64,000 bases of DNA from Zhenhengia yiwuensis (GCF_014384995.1 NZ_JACRSY010000016.1:1-64000), one strand, 5' to 3'. Shown: positions 1 through 8,907, counted from the first letter of the stretch. Notes: a model not told the origin generated them from the sequence alone. Translations and numbers: made by a program.

Positions 1-78
1 ATGTATTATAACACAAAGCGAATTCATTCTGCTCTTGGGTATATTTCACCTGCACAATTTGAAGAATTAAATTCATAA
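1..78 (+). CDS. IS3-family transposase (integrase subunit), C-terminal fragment
   Basis: The first 25 codons read as the extreme C-terminus of an IS3-family OrfB transposase, with the typical YNTKRIHSALGYISPAQFEE ending of the rve integrase domain, and stop at 76-78. The DDE catalytic residues lie upstream, outside the window, so whether the whole transposase is intact cannot be judged. It would cut and join the ends of its own insertion sequence. The ATG at position 1 is simply an internal methionine. A terminal inverted repeat follows within about 40 bases, as expected for this family. Confidence 0.85.
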   Translation: MYYNTKRIHSALGYISPAQFEELNS

Positions 79-119
79 AATCAACTTAACTTTGTGTCTA
101 CTTTTTATTGACAACTCCA
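79..119 (+). mobile_element. Right end of the IS3-type element
   Basis: Directly after the transposase stop lies a TGTCTAC...TTGACAACTCCA stretch (about 91-119). It ends in CA, as expected for an IS3-family right terminal inverted repeat (TG...CA ends). The left end is outside the window, so the assignment rests on position and on the family's usual end sequence. Confidence 0.5.
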
Positions 120-134
120 AGTTTTTATTTTTTT

Positions 135-162
135 AGTTGTCTACTTGACGGGTAGCAGTTCA
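135..162 (+). repeat. Second IS3-like terminal repeat next to the first
   Basis: A second end-like sequence, AGTTGTCTACTTGACGGGTA continuing to GCAGTTCA, lies 16 bases past the first IS end. Its reverse complement begins TGAACTGC and contains AAGTAGACA, which resembles IS3-family ends. It may be the true right end of the element, or the remnant of an older copy into which the first inserted. Confidence 0.35.
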
Positions 163-316
163 AGATACAGTGCTTACCTTTTTTTTGTTTATTTTACAGA
201 TAAAAAATATATTTATAAGATACTTAAATATTTTCCTATATAAAGCAAAGTTTTTTCAAACCTTTTGCATGGGTAGTACACTATATATATGTAACGAATT
301 ATTAAGGAGAAGAAGA

Positions 317-1930
317 ATGGAGAAAATGCAGGCAGATTCTATCATTGAATATTATATGAGACCTATGTACGGTTTTGCACTTAAAAAGATGGGAAATCTA
401 GCAGAAGCAGAGGAGTTAGCAGCACAAATTATTTTAGAGATTTATCAAGTACTGTGTTATAAGGAAGATTTTATTGATATAAACAACTATGTATCTAAAA
501 TTGCACACAATGTTTGGGTAAGATATTTAAAAGAAAAAACAAAGAAAAAATGTGAGACTACGTTAGAAGACCCATTAATGAATAACTGTGCAGAAGAGAT
601 ATACAAGAAAATGATAGATGAGGAGACGAAAGGTCTATTAAGACGAGAGATTGCATATCTATCTAGGCAGCAAAGAAATATAATTGTTGATTATTACTAT
701 AAAAGAAAGTCAATAAAAGAGATTGCAAGTGGAATGGATTTATCTGAAGGTACAATAAAGTGGAATCTTTTTGATATAAAGAAGGAGTTGAAGGTGGGAA
801 TGAGAGCAATACGAACGGTGGGAAGTTTAGGAATTAATCCTATTAGATTTGCGTCTATGGGGCATAGCGGAATACCAGGCGAAAGAGGAGATACAAGTGA
901 TTTTTTAAGTAAAGTCATCACACAAAATATAGCTTATGCAGCGTATCATGAGCCACGAAGTATTAAAGAAATTGCGGAAGAATTAGGGGTATCCCCTGTA
1001 TTTATAGAAGATGAAATCCATACACTTGAAGAATATGGATTTATGGAACGACTTCCCGGGGGGAAATACAGAACGCAAATCGTTATTGAAGAGCCTTTAT
1101 TAAGTGAAAAAGAAGCAATACATGAATTAAACAAAAAATATGCAAAGATTTTTTATGAGAAGTATTACAAAGAGCTTCTGAGTTTAGAAGATAAAATTAA
1201 TAAAATTGGGTTTTACTACCCTGATCAGGACTATAATTGTTTATTATGGACACTTATTCCTTATGTTGCACAATTTTTGAATTTTAAAGAGGATGAAAGG
1301 ATTAAAGATGAGGACGTACTTATATATAGAAAAGATGGAGGTAAATATATTGCTATAGCAAGGATTGATAAAGCTTTACAAGTAAATTATGATGAACAAA
1401 AATATATAAGTATGTATATGGGGAGAGGGAGTGAAGATGAAAAGGAAGTACAAGGATGGCAAGTATGGACTTTTTGGAGTGGAAGGAATGGAGGATGGAG
1501 AGATAACAAATATAGTGATTATGTAAGTATGATGTATTTCATAAAAGGTAAACTTGTTGAAAATGAAGTAACGGAAGAAGTTTATAGCCGTTTAATAGAA
1601 AAGGAGTATTTAATACAGGAAGATCATGGATACAAAGTTAATATCGTATACTTTGAAAATAAAAGTCAAGTTGAAAAATTAGAAAGCATTTTACCTAGAC
1701 CCTCAGATGAGGTTAGACAATTAAGTTTAGAATATGGGCAGCAGATTTATGAAATAAAGAGAAGGGGCTATCCTTCACATGTGCATAAGGCATTAAGAAG
1801 TTTAACGCAAGAATCAATAATAAGAAACCTAATTCCTTATGTATTAGAAGAAATGCTTCAACAAGGTGTTTTAAGATTGCCAACGGAAAAGCAGAGGAAG
1901 GGTATATCAACTATTTTATTTTTAGGATGA
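317..1930 (+). CDS. Sigma-70-like regulator with long C-terminal extension
   Basis: Probable DNA-binding transcription regulator of 537 residues. Residues ~8-75 resemble sigma-70 region 2. Residues ~100-165 resemble region 4, with a helix-turn-helix around KEIASGMDLSEGTIKWNL. A second winged-helix-like segment (KEIAEELGVSPVFIEDEIHT) sits near residues 213-255. The last ~280 residues match nothing I recognise. Ordinary ECF sigma factors are about 160-200 residues, so the extension is unusual and may sense a ligand. The start at 317 has AAGGAGAAGA upstream; the reading frame is open upstream to 170 but has no ribosome site there. Two ABC exporters follow after 40 bases, so it probably controls them. 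Confidence 0.7.
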   Translation: MEKMQADSIIEYYMRPMYGFALKKMGNLAEAEELAAQIILEIYQVLCYKEDFIDINNYVSKIAHNVWVRYLKEKTKKKCETTLEDPLMNNCAEEIYKKMIDEETKGLLRREIAYLSRQQRNIIVDYYYKRKSIKEIASGMDLSEGTIKWNLFDIKKELKVGMRAIRTVGSLGINPIRFASMGHSGIPGERGDTSDFLSKVITQNIAYAAYHEPRSIKEIAEELGVSPVFIEDEIHTLEEYGFMERLPGGKYRTQIVIEEPLLSEKEAIHELNKKYAKIFYEKYYKELLSLEDKINKIGFYYPDQDYNCLLWTLIPYVAQFLNFKEDERIKDEDVLIYRKDGGKYIAIARIDKALQVNYDEQKYISMYMGRGSEDEKEVQGWQVWTFWSGRNGGWRDNKYSDYVSMMYFIKGKLVENEVTEEVYSRLIEKEYLIQEDHGYKVNIVYFENKSQVEKLESILPRPSDEVRQLSLEYGQQIYEIKRRGYPSHVHKALRSLTQESIIRNLIPYVLEEMLQQGVLRLPTEKQRKGISTILFLG

Positions 1931-1970
1931 TACTTTAAGGAAGAGATAATAAATGATAAAAGGAGATTTT

Positions 1971-3773
1971 ATGAAAAGAGAAGTGTCTAAGTATACAACT
2001 TGGCAAAATGTAGTTTATGTTATTCAAGGAGCCTGGAAATATGATAAGAAGGTATTTGGTTATTTCGGAGTATATACTTTCTTAGCGTCTATTCAACCCT
2101 TCATACTTATCTTCTTTCCAAAATGGATTTTAGAAGAGTTATTAGGTGCTAAAAGGCTAGAGCAATTAGTAGCGTTACTTGTTTCATTCTTTTTAGTTGC
2201 AGCTGTAGTAGGTTTTTTTACAACATGGTTAAGAAGCCTTTATTTCCCCCACATGATAAAGATTCGATTTGAGTTTATTAGGAAGCATCAAGAGAAGTGT
2301 ATGATGACCAATTTTAAAAATACTGAGGATGCAGACTTCCTAAATGATATGGAAACTGCTTTTAGATGTTTAGGAAGTAATGATATAGGTATAGAAGGCA
2401 TGCTTCATAAGTTATTTGCATTAGTAGGAAATTTAATTGCTTTAGGTGGTTATGTCACTATTATAGCTACACTAAACATATGGGTACTCCTTTACCTTGT
2501 TGTTAATGTAATTATCTCCTATTTTATTACCTTTAGAGTTAAAAAATATGAACATGACCAGAAAGATATTATTTCTGAAAATGATAGAAGGTCTAATTAT
2601 TTGTACCATGTTATGTATGATTTTTCATATGGTAAAGAACTAAGGTTGCTAGGTATTAGAGACTGGATTGCTGAAAGATTTGTGGAGTACAAAAATAGGA
2701 GATTAACCATACATAAGAAGATTAAATGGAAGTATTTTAATGTAGGATTAGTAGATATTAGTTTATTAGTTATTAGAGAAGTCGTAATCTACAGTTACTT
2801 GATTTATTTAGTAATGAATAAGCAAATTTCTATTCCGGATTTTACAATGTATTTTACAACGGTAGCAGGGTTTGCTGGATGGATGACGATGATGATGAAA
2901 GATTTAGCCTATATGAGAGCACAAAATCTTAATATCTGTGATTACAGAAGTTTTATTGAGAAAGAAGAAGAGGTAGAGCAAACACATAAAATGTCTGTGC
3001 CAGAAGGACCTTATACCTTTGAATTTAGAGATGTATCTTTTAAATATCCTAATAGTGAAAAGTATGTTTATAAGCATTTAAACTTAATCATTCACTCCGG
3101 AGAAAAATTAGCTATAGTGGGACATAATGGGGCTGGAAAAACAACTTTCGTTAAATTGTTATGTAGGCTTTATGATGTAACAGATGGAGAAATTTTATTA
3201 AATGGCATAAATATTAAGTGTTTTGATAAACAAGAGTATTATAAAAAGTTCTCTGTAGTATTCCAAGAGATTAAGACACTAGCATTTTCAGTAGCAGAAA
3301 ATGTTGCGTTGCAAGAAAAGGAGCATATTAATTATGCCAAAGTTGCTCAGGTATTAGAAGAAGCTGGAATGAGTAAAAAAATAGAAAGTCTCAAAAGAGG
3401 TGTACATACGGCTATCCAAAAGATTTTAGATGATGAAGGGATTGAATTATCAGGAGGAGAGAATCAAAAGATTGCTATCGCTAGAGCACTCTATAAAAAT
3501 GGAGAAATTATGATTCTTGATGAGCCAACTGCAGCATTAGATGCATTAGCAGAACATGAGATTTATATGAATTTTAATCAAATGGTACAGAATAAAATCG
3601 CTATTTATATCTCACACCGACTAGCTTCTACACAGTTCTGTGATCGAATAGCCATGTTTGAACAAGGTAAGCTTGTAGAATATGGTACACATGATGAATT
3701 AATGGAGCTTAATGAAAAATACGCAGATATGTTTGCTGTTCAAGCTAAATATTATCAAGAGGAGGGTGCGTGA
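1971..3773 (+). CDS. ABC exporter half-transporter (permease-ATPase fusion), first of pair
   Basis: Membrane exporter subunit of about 600 residues: a six-helix transmembrane domain (residues ~20-320) followed by an ATPase domain. Visible motifs are Walker A GHNGAGKTT (~384), signature LSGGE (~493), Walker B with DEPTAALD (~517) and the switch histidine in YISHRLAS. The layout is that of peptide or lipid exporters (ABC_membrane plus ABC_tran). The substrate cannot be read from sequence. ATG at 1971 has AAAGGAG five bases upstream; an in-frame ATG at 1953 is an alternative. It overlaps the next transporter by four bases, so the two probably form a heterodimer, likely under the upstream sigma-like regulator. 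Confidence 0.88.
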   Translation: MKREVSKYTTWQNVVYVIQGAWKYDKKVFGYFGVYTFLASIQPFILIFFPKWILEELLGAKRLEQLVALLVSFFLVAAVVGFFTTWLRSLYFPHMIKIRFEFIRKHQEKCMMTNFKNTEDADFLNDMETAFRCLGSNDIGIEGMLHKLFALVGNLIALGGYVTIIATLNIWVLLYLVVNVIISYFITFRVKKYEHDQKDIISENDRRSNYLYHVMYDFSYGKELRLLGIRDWIAERFVEYKNRRLTIHKKIKWKYFNVGLVDISLLVIREVVIYSYLIYLVMNKQISIPDFTMYFTTVAGFAGWMTMMMKDLAYMRAQNLNICDYRSFIEKEEEVEQTHKMSVPEGPYTFEFRDVSFKYPNSEKYVYKHLNLIIHSGEKLAIVGHNGAGKTTFVKLLCRLYDVTDGEILLNGINIKCFDKQEYYKKFSVVFQEIKTLAFSVAENVALQEKEHINYAKVAQVLEEAGMSKKIESLKRGVHTAIQKILDDEGIELSGGENQKIAIARALYKNGEIMILDEPTAALDALAEHEIYMNFNQMVQNKIAIYISHRLASTQFCDRIAMFEQGKLVEYGTHDELMELNEKYADMFAVQAKYYQEEGA

Positions 3774-3775
3774 GG

Positions 3776-5563
3776 ATGAAGAAGTGGGATATGAAAGGAC
3801 TTAAAGGGGATATTAGGATAATCAGCTATTTTTTAAAGCTTGTAAACACTATTTTGCCAAGTTATATACCGCTTATAGTCATTGCAGCTTTCTTTAAAGC
3901 TATAGCACCTTTTATTAATATTGTAATGCCTAAATTTATCCTAGATGAGTTAATGGGACAACAAAGAATACACATATTTGCTCTTTTGGTAGGGGGAGTA
4001 GTTATTGGAAACGGTGTATTTAATTTGATCAATAGTTTTTTTGCAACTAAAGTAGATATTGCTAATTCAAAATTAGTGAATGGATTTGAGTTGCACTTAG
4101 GAAGGCATATTATGAGTATGGATTTCGAGAGCTTAGAAAATCCTAAGATTTTAAATCTTAAGGATCGGGCTTTATTCCCTATTACGAATCAAGGAGTCCT
4201 CTGGAGAATGATAGGGGGATTCATTAACCTATTACAAATTATATTAACGCTTATAGGGTTAGTAGCTCTTATATCTACAATCAATGTAGGATTAGTAGGT
4301 ATTATTATAGGGATTGTACTTATTAACTCTTTCATTTTTAAAAGACTACAGGCTCTTCAGTTTAAATTTAATCAAGAACTTATTCCTTTAAATAGAGGAT
4401 TTAGTTACTATGCCTCCTTAGCCTCAGATTTTTCTATGGGAAAAGATGTGAGAATTTATAATATGCCTCCTTACATTTTAAGCAAGATAGATGAGTTTAA
4501 CGAAAAAAGTTTAGACGGTTTCAAAAAAGTATTTGGAATGCAGGGTAAATATGAGGGAATATCAAATATCAACTTACAGTTTCAGATGATTATTGTATAC
4601 ACCTATATGGTGTGGAAAGTCTTTAAAGGAGCTATAAGCGTAGGAGATTTTGCTATGTATATTTCAGCTACTAATAATTTTTCAACGCAAGTATCACAAC
4701 TTTTAACTCAGTTTATTGAAATCAGGCAAATGTGTAGATATCTTGACCTTTATTTACAATTTGAGGCCTTGCCAATTAAGGTACAGAAAGGTAGTAAAGA
4801 AATAGGAGTATTGAGTAGCGTAAACATTGAATTCAAAAATGTATGGTTTAAATATCCCCAAGCTGAAGATTATACCTTAAAAGATGTTTCATTAACTTTA
4901 AATAGTGGAGAAAAAATGTCTATTGTTGGACAAAATGGAGCAGGAAAAACTACTTTTATCAAATTACTTTGTAGGCTTTATGAGCCTGAAAGAGGAGAAA
5001 TTTTAATAAATGGAGTCAATGTGAAGGAGTATGCTTTTGATGATTATACAAAATTATTATCAGTTGTATTCCAAGACTATAAACTTTTTTCATTCACAAT
5101 CCAAGAAAATATGTCTTTCAATCAAGCTTGTAATCAAGAAGAACTGGAGATAGCCCTCCAAAAATCTGGAGTAAGAGATAAAGTGGCAAGTCTAGATAAA
5201 GGAGTAGAGACTTCGCTTTATAAAAATTTTGATAAAGAAGGCACCGAGCTTTCGGGTGGAGAAATGCAGAAATTAGCTATAGCAAGGGCTATTTATAAAA
5301 ATGCACCAATTGTAGTATTAGATGAACCAACAGCGGCGTTAGATCCTTATGCAGAGTATGAAATCTATGCTAAGTTCAACGAACTAGTAAAAAATAAAAC
5401 AGCTATTTATATTTCTCATAGATTATCAAGTTGCAGATTTTGTGACAAGATAGCTGTATTTGATAATGGAAGACTAATCGAACAAGGTACACATACAGAG
5501 TTAAAAGAACAAGATGGTAAGTATGCTCAGATGTGGAAAGCACAAGCACAGTATTACGTATAA
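3776..5563 (+). CDS. ABC exporter half-transporter, second of pair
   Basis: Second permease-ATPase half-transporter, about 595 residues, with the same layout as its neighbour: transmembrane helices to ~320, Walker A GQNGAGKTT (~385), LSGGE (~492), DEPTAALD (~516) and ISHRLSS. Both halves keep complete ATPase motifs, so neither site is obviously degenerate. I prefer ATG 3776 because AGGAGG lies ten bases upstream. A GTG at 3770 that overlaps the upstream stop (GTGA) is the alternative. The pair resembles exporters of antimicrobial peptides or of envelope-stress systems, but no precursor peptide or modification enzyme is present. Confidence 0.87.
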   Translation: MKKWDMKGLKGDIRIISYFLKLVNTILPSYIPLIVIAAFFKAIAPFINIVMPKFILDELMGQQRIHIFALLVGGVVIGNGVFNLINSFFATKVDIANSKLVNGFELHLGRHIMSMDFESLENPKILNLKDRALFPITNQGVLWRMIGGFINLLQIILTLIGLVALISTINVGLVGIIIGIVLINSFIFKRLQALQFKFNQELIPLNRGFSYYASLASDFSMGKDVRIYNMPPYILSKIDEFNEKSLDGFKKVFGMQGKYEGISNINLQFQMIIVYTYMVWKVFKGAISVGDFAMYISATNNFSTQVSQLLTQFIEIRQMCRYLDLYLQFEALPIKVQKGSKEIGVLSSVNIEFKNVWFKYPQAEDYTLKDVSLTLNSGEKMSIVGQNGAGKTTFIKLLCRLYEPERGEILINGVNVKEYAFDDYTKLLSVVFQDYKLFSFTIQENMSFNQACNQEELEIALQKSGVRDKVASLDKGVETSLYKNFDKEGTELSGGEMQKLAIARAIYKNAPIVVLDEPTAALDPYAEYEIYAKFNELVKNKTAIYISHRLSSCRFCDKIAVFDNGRLIEQGTHTELKEQDGKYAQMWKAQAQYYV

Positions 5564-5692
5564 AGAGACTAAGAAAAAATCTTTTTAGTTCAAAATTAAA
5601 CTATGTTTATGAATAGAATAAATCTCTATATAATTGAAAGTATATGCTTTATAATAAGCTGATATTTTAGATTAATAGAGTGGGGGAAAGGT

Positions 5693-6097
5693 ATGAAATG
5701 GAAGCAAGTTGATAGAAATAGGCTATTGTATATGGTATTAGTTGCAATGGTTATGGTACTGGGGATTTTATCAAGAAAAGTAGAGGGCCTACCAATATTG
5801 ATAGGAGCCTATGCAGGAGATACCTTATGGGCTATGATGGTTGTCTTAGGGTTAGCCTTTCTATTTAAACGAAAGTCTACAGTATGGGTAGCATTAGGTG
5901 CACTTATTTTCTCTTTTGGCATTGAAGTAAGTCAGTTATATCATGCTCCCTGGATTGATGCAATAAGAGCTACGACATTAGGGGGATTAATACTGGGTTA
6001 TGGCTTCTTATGGAGTGATTTAGCATGCTATACAGTAGGTGTTATTTTAGGGAGTTTATTAGACTGTGGCATAGGTATGATTAGGAGCAAAAAATAG
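5693..6097 (+). CDS. DUF2809 family membrane protein
   Basis: Small integral membrane protein of 134 residues with about four hydrophobic helices. The pattern AGDTLWAMMV near the middle, followed by SQLYHAPWIDAIRATTLGG and GFLWSDLACY, matches what I know of the DUF2809 family. Its function is unknown. It has a GGGGGAAAGGT ribosome site and stands alone between the ABC pair and a long gene-free region. There is no obvious terminator after it, so transcription may continue into the putative RNA downstream. Confidence 0.7.
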   Translation: MKWKQVDRNRLLYMVLVAMVMVLGILSRKVEGLPILIGAYAGDTLWAMMVVLGLAFLFKRKSTVWVALGALIFSFGIEVSQLYHAPWIDAIRATTLGGLILGYGFLWSDLACYTVGVILGSLLDCGIGMIRSKK

Positions 6098-6177
6098 AAA
6101 GTATAAAATTTTTATAAAAAAATTGAAGAAAAATGCCTACATAAGACTATATAGTATATGTAAGCAGTAAAACATAT

Positions 6178-6852
6178 CCTAGGTCGTTTGAATGCTTACA
6201 ATAATGCAAGAGGTAGATAGAGATTTAGCCCCCCTTCTAAATTCAAGTCTACCATCTTGCAAAACCTTGGAGCTTTACAGTGGCAGTAATGCTCTAAAGG
6301 TGCAGTGCCCAAAAGCAAAGTGCTTATAAGAGTTTATAAAGATGCTCCTAATAAAGAAGCTACGGTCCATCTTGCAGTAGGGGTATATGTTCTACGTGCT
6401 ACCTCCTCGCCTTGACGTGATACATGCAGTGGCATCCCTTTCACCAATAGGGACGGACAAGACCCACTTAGTGCCTATACGCTACCTATAGAGAAACCTT
6501 TCACTTCTTAATAGGTGAATCTAATGAGCTTAAAAAGCCAAGCTTATTTGCCACCATAAAAGCTCAGTAAATACAGTTATTTTAAGGGGGAACTGTATTT
6601 GCTGAGTTTTTTGTGCTTAAAAAACTAGTTGGGTGACCTGTTGTACGTCTACAGCATGAGAAGGTGAGATAAAGATAATACCGAAGTAGGTACTTATAAG
6701 GCTAGAATTTCTATTGAGGTAGTAGCTACGGTTAAAACAAGTGTAAATAGCAGTTTTACAACAGATTTTATATAATACATAACCTTCTCTGACGTCCTTT
6801 TCAAGTCATATTAATGCAGGTGGGCAATCGAGAGTGTGAAAGAACTAGGGGG
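6178..6852 (+). ncRNA. Candidate large structured RNA of unknown family
   Basis: The 925 bases between the DUF2809 gene and 7024 hold no plausible gene but show many long complementary segments. The first helix pairs TGCAAGA (6205-6211) and GGTAGA (6212-6217) with TCTACC and TCTTGCA (6247-6260), enclosing an ATTTAG/CTAAAT hairpin with a C-rich loop. Hairpins near 6430-6478 and 6485-6513 share a TTCAC loop. A long helix follows at 6562-6606. Then ACGTC (6645-6649) and GAGAAGGT (6657-6664) pair with ACCTTCTC (6782-6789) and GACGT (6791-6795). CCTAG at 6178 could pair with CTAGG at 6845. I do not recognise RNase P, tmRNA, 6S or a known riboswitch core. OLE- or ROOL-like large RNAs are possible but unproven. 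Confidence 0.45.
6562..6614 (+). terminator. Long hairpin plus T run, terminator-like
   Basis: CTCAGTAAATACAGTT pairs almost perfectly with AACTGTATTTGCTGAG and is followed by six T. It has the form of an intrinsic terminator and could end an RNA that starts near 6180. Alternatively it is an internal helix of a longer RNA that continues to about 6850. Confidence 0.6.
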
Positions 6853-7023
6853 CATATTTTTATCCTGTAAGAACATCTCTTCGAGGTATAATTTACAAAA
6901 CTTTCTATGGGGAAATATGTCTTCTTTTATCATAAATATGATATAATAAAAAAGCTATTAATAAATAGTAATAGGACAAGGACTTAGTGAGTTTAGCAGA
7001 GCGGAAAAGGAAGGATTTAGACT

Positions 7024-7326
7024 ATGAGTACATATGGTTATTCAAGAAGAGTACACAAGAAGAATAATGGTAAAAAAATAGCTGCTATAATATTTGGAGT
7101 AGCTGTAATAGCTTTCGTTATTGTAGGAGGAAAGACCTACTTTATGAATAAAAAAGTTAATGATACTAAAGAAGCTTTAACCCGTGTCGAAGAAGAGACA
7201 ATCAAATTACAAGAAGAGATAGAAGCACTAGGTGGCCAAATTGAAGGTTTAGAGAAAGAGTCAGAGAAGTTAGAATCAATCTTATGGCGTTTCGAGCCGA
7301 TTGTAATTCCAGATAGTATGAAATAA
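7024..7326 (+). CDS. Small membrane-anchored coiled-coil protein
   Basis: A 100-residue protein with a basic N-terminus, one transmembrane helix at ~19-38, and then a heptad-rich coiled coil (~45-90) full of E, K and L. It ends in a short tail, and no enzyme domain is visible. It lies 33 bases before a polysaccharide deacetylase with the same N-terminal plan (helix plus coiled coil). The two could therefore associate at the outer face of the membrane. The shape resembles FtsL/DivIC-type proteins, but I see no specific match. Confidence 0.6.
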   Translation: MSTYGYSRRVHKKNNGKKIAAIIFGVAVIAFVIVGGKTYFMNKKVNDTKEALTRVEEETIKLQEEIEALGGQIEGLEKESEKLESILWRFEPIVIPDSMK

Positions 7327-7359
7327 TAAATGTGATGAGAAAGATTAGGTGAGAGAGAA

Positions 7360-8283
7360 ATGGCAAGAAGAAATAATGGGATAGGGATTGTGATCTTGTT
7401 TGTAGTATTATCTATTGGCCTCTTAGGTAGTACAGGATGGTTAATGACAAAAGGTAAGGGGCAAAAAGAAGTTCTGAAAGACGTACAGGAAGAACTTCAA
7501 ACTGCAGAGGCTGCTAAAGCTAATTTAGAGCTTCAATTACAAGAGCTTAATACTAAAAATGATCAACTAGCAAAACAGATTGAAGAACTTAATCTAGAAA
7601 TTAAAGATTTAGAAACAAGTGGCATGAACCTTTCAGATTTACTTGTTGAAGAAGAAAATAAAAAAATAGCCTATTTAACATTTGATGATGGTCCAAGTGC
7701 TAATACAATTAAAATCTTAGACTTCTTAAAGGCTAATAATATTAAAGCGACATTCTTTGTATTAGAGAAGCAAGGATATGATGATTTATATAAACGTATT
7801 GTAGATGAAGGTCATGCTATTGCTATTCACTCTAGTACACATGATTATGCAGAGATTTATAAAAATGTGGATGCTTTCATGGCGGATGTAAAAAGTTTAT
7901 CTGACCATATTAAAGACTTAACTGGGGTAGAAACTAAAATTTTACGTTTCCCAGGCGGATCTAATAACCGTGTAAGTCATCGTTATGGCGGGAGTGACAT
8001 TATGACAAAAATCATCCCTACTGTAGAAGAAGCGGGCTATGTATACTATGATTGGAACGTAGATTCTCAAGATGCTGCTAAAGGTTTACAAGATACTCAA
8101 GTTATCGTAGACTCAGTACTTAGCCAAGCTAAACACAACAATAATGCAGTAATCTTAATGCATGATGCTGCAGCAAAAACAACTACTGTAGAAGCACTCC
8201 CTGCTATTGTAGAAGGACTTAAAGAACAAGGCTTTGTATTTGATGCTTTAACAACTGAATCAGAACCAGTTAAATTTAAATAA
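7360..8283 (+). CDS. Membrane-anchored polysaccharide deacetylase (NodB domain)
   Basis: Carbohydrate esterase family 4 protein of 307 residues that removes N-acetyl groups from a polysaccharide, most likely peptidoglycan, outside the cell. It has a transmembrane anchor (~9-27), a coiled coil (~35-90) and a NodB domain (~104-300). Motifs seen are TFDDGPS (~107), the metal-binding HSSTH pair (~156-160), RFPGG (~197) and LMHD (~266). All core catalytic residues are present. The family includes PdaA/PgdA lysozyme-resistance enzymes; the exact substrate is not decided by sequence. It forms a probable operon with the coiled-coil gene upstream and ends at a strong terminator. Confidence 0.9.
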   Translation: MARRNNGIGIVILFVVLSIGLLGSTGWLMTKGKGQKEVLKDVQEELQTAEAAKANLELQLQELNTKNDQLAKQIEELNLEIKDLETSGMNLSDLLVEEENKKIAYLTFDDGPSANTIKILDFLKANNIKATFFVLEKQGYDDLYKRIVDEGHAIAIHSSTHDYAEIYKNVDAFMADVKSLSDHIKDLTGVETKILRFPGGSNNRVSHRYGGSDIMTKIIPTVEEAGYVYYDWNVDSQDAAKGLQDTQVIVDSVLSQAKHNNNAVILMHDAAAKTTTVEALPAIVEGLKEQGFVFDALTTESEPVKFK

Positions 8284-8314
8284 AAAATCGCCCTTAAATT
8301 AAGGGCGATTTTTT
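8284..8314 (+). terminator. Intrinsic terminator after polysaccharide deacetylase
   Basis: AAATCGCCCTTAAATTAAGGGCGATTTTTT, a 9-base-pair GC-rich stem with a T run immediately after the stop codon. The A-rich start makes it potentially bidirectional. Confidence 0.9.
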
Positions 8315-8542
8315 GATTCCGTTATTTATAATGTAAATGTATAGAATGCATAAAATGCATAGGTTATAAATTATAATATAGATTTAGGATCAGTGCAAGA
8401 CTCTTTTCGTTTCGATATTAAAAGTATTATATTGTATTTTTTTGACTATTTAGATTAAAAGATTACTTATAAAGGTTATGAATAAATTTAATAAATTTGT
8501 CTAAACTAAGATTGCTAGAAGAATAAGAAGGAGTGTGTTGTT

Positions 8543-8737
8543 ATGAGGCAGTTTGAATGTAAGAATTGTGGGTATGACATGACAGGCATTGAACACCTTA
8601 CTAATACTATGAACTCTACCTTCTATCCAGGCGTAGATAATACTTTTATGGATGTAGTAGGGCTTTATAATAGTCAGTTCAATAATTCAGTAAGATGTCC
8701 TAACTGCGGACAGGTAGGCAGATGGGTAAAACATTAA
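8543..8737 (+). CDS. Small zinc-ribbon protein
   Basis: A 64-residue protein with CKNCGYDM at its start and CPNCGQVGRW near its end. Two CxxC knuckles 45 residues apart should bind one zinc. The middle is polar and has no recognised domain. It has a GAAGGAGTGTG ribosome site and its own terminator, so it is a single-gene unit. The function is unknown. Confidence 0.65.
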   Translation: MRQFECKNCGYDMTGIEHLTNTMNSTFYPGVDNTFMDVVGLYNSQFNNSVRCPNCGQVGRWVKH

Positions 8738-8747
8738 TAGATAGTAG

Positions 8748-8783
8748 AAGAGCTACCTTTATTTTCTAGGTAGTTCTTTTTTA
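8748..8783 (+). terminator. Intrinsic terminator after zinc-ribbon gene
   Basis: AGAGCTACCT pairs with AGGTAGTTCT (one G-U pair) around an AT loop, followed by six T. Confidence 0.8.
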
Positions 8784-8846
8784 TGACTTATGCTATAGTA
8801 AGTATGAAATATAGAAAAATTTCATACAATGTATCAAGCCATTTAC

Positions 8847-8876
8847 TTGCACTTGTAAGATGTGCTCATGTATAAT
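8847..8876 (+). promoter_or_regulatory. Sigma-A promoter for DUF3881 gene
   Basis: TTGCAC (8847-8852), an 18-base spacer and TATAAT (8871-8876), about 30 bases before the start codon. Confidence 0.65.
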
Positions 8877-8907
8877 GAAATAATAACATATGGAGAGGAG
8901 GCTGGTT

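Noticed and set aside
6100..7020. RNase P RNA, tmRNA or 6S RNA
   Set aside because: I looked for the GAGGAAAGTCC core of RNase P, the tRNA-like ends of tmRNA and the central bubble of 6S. None was found.
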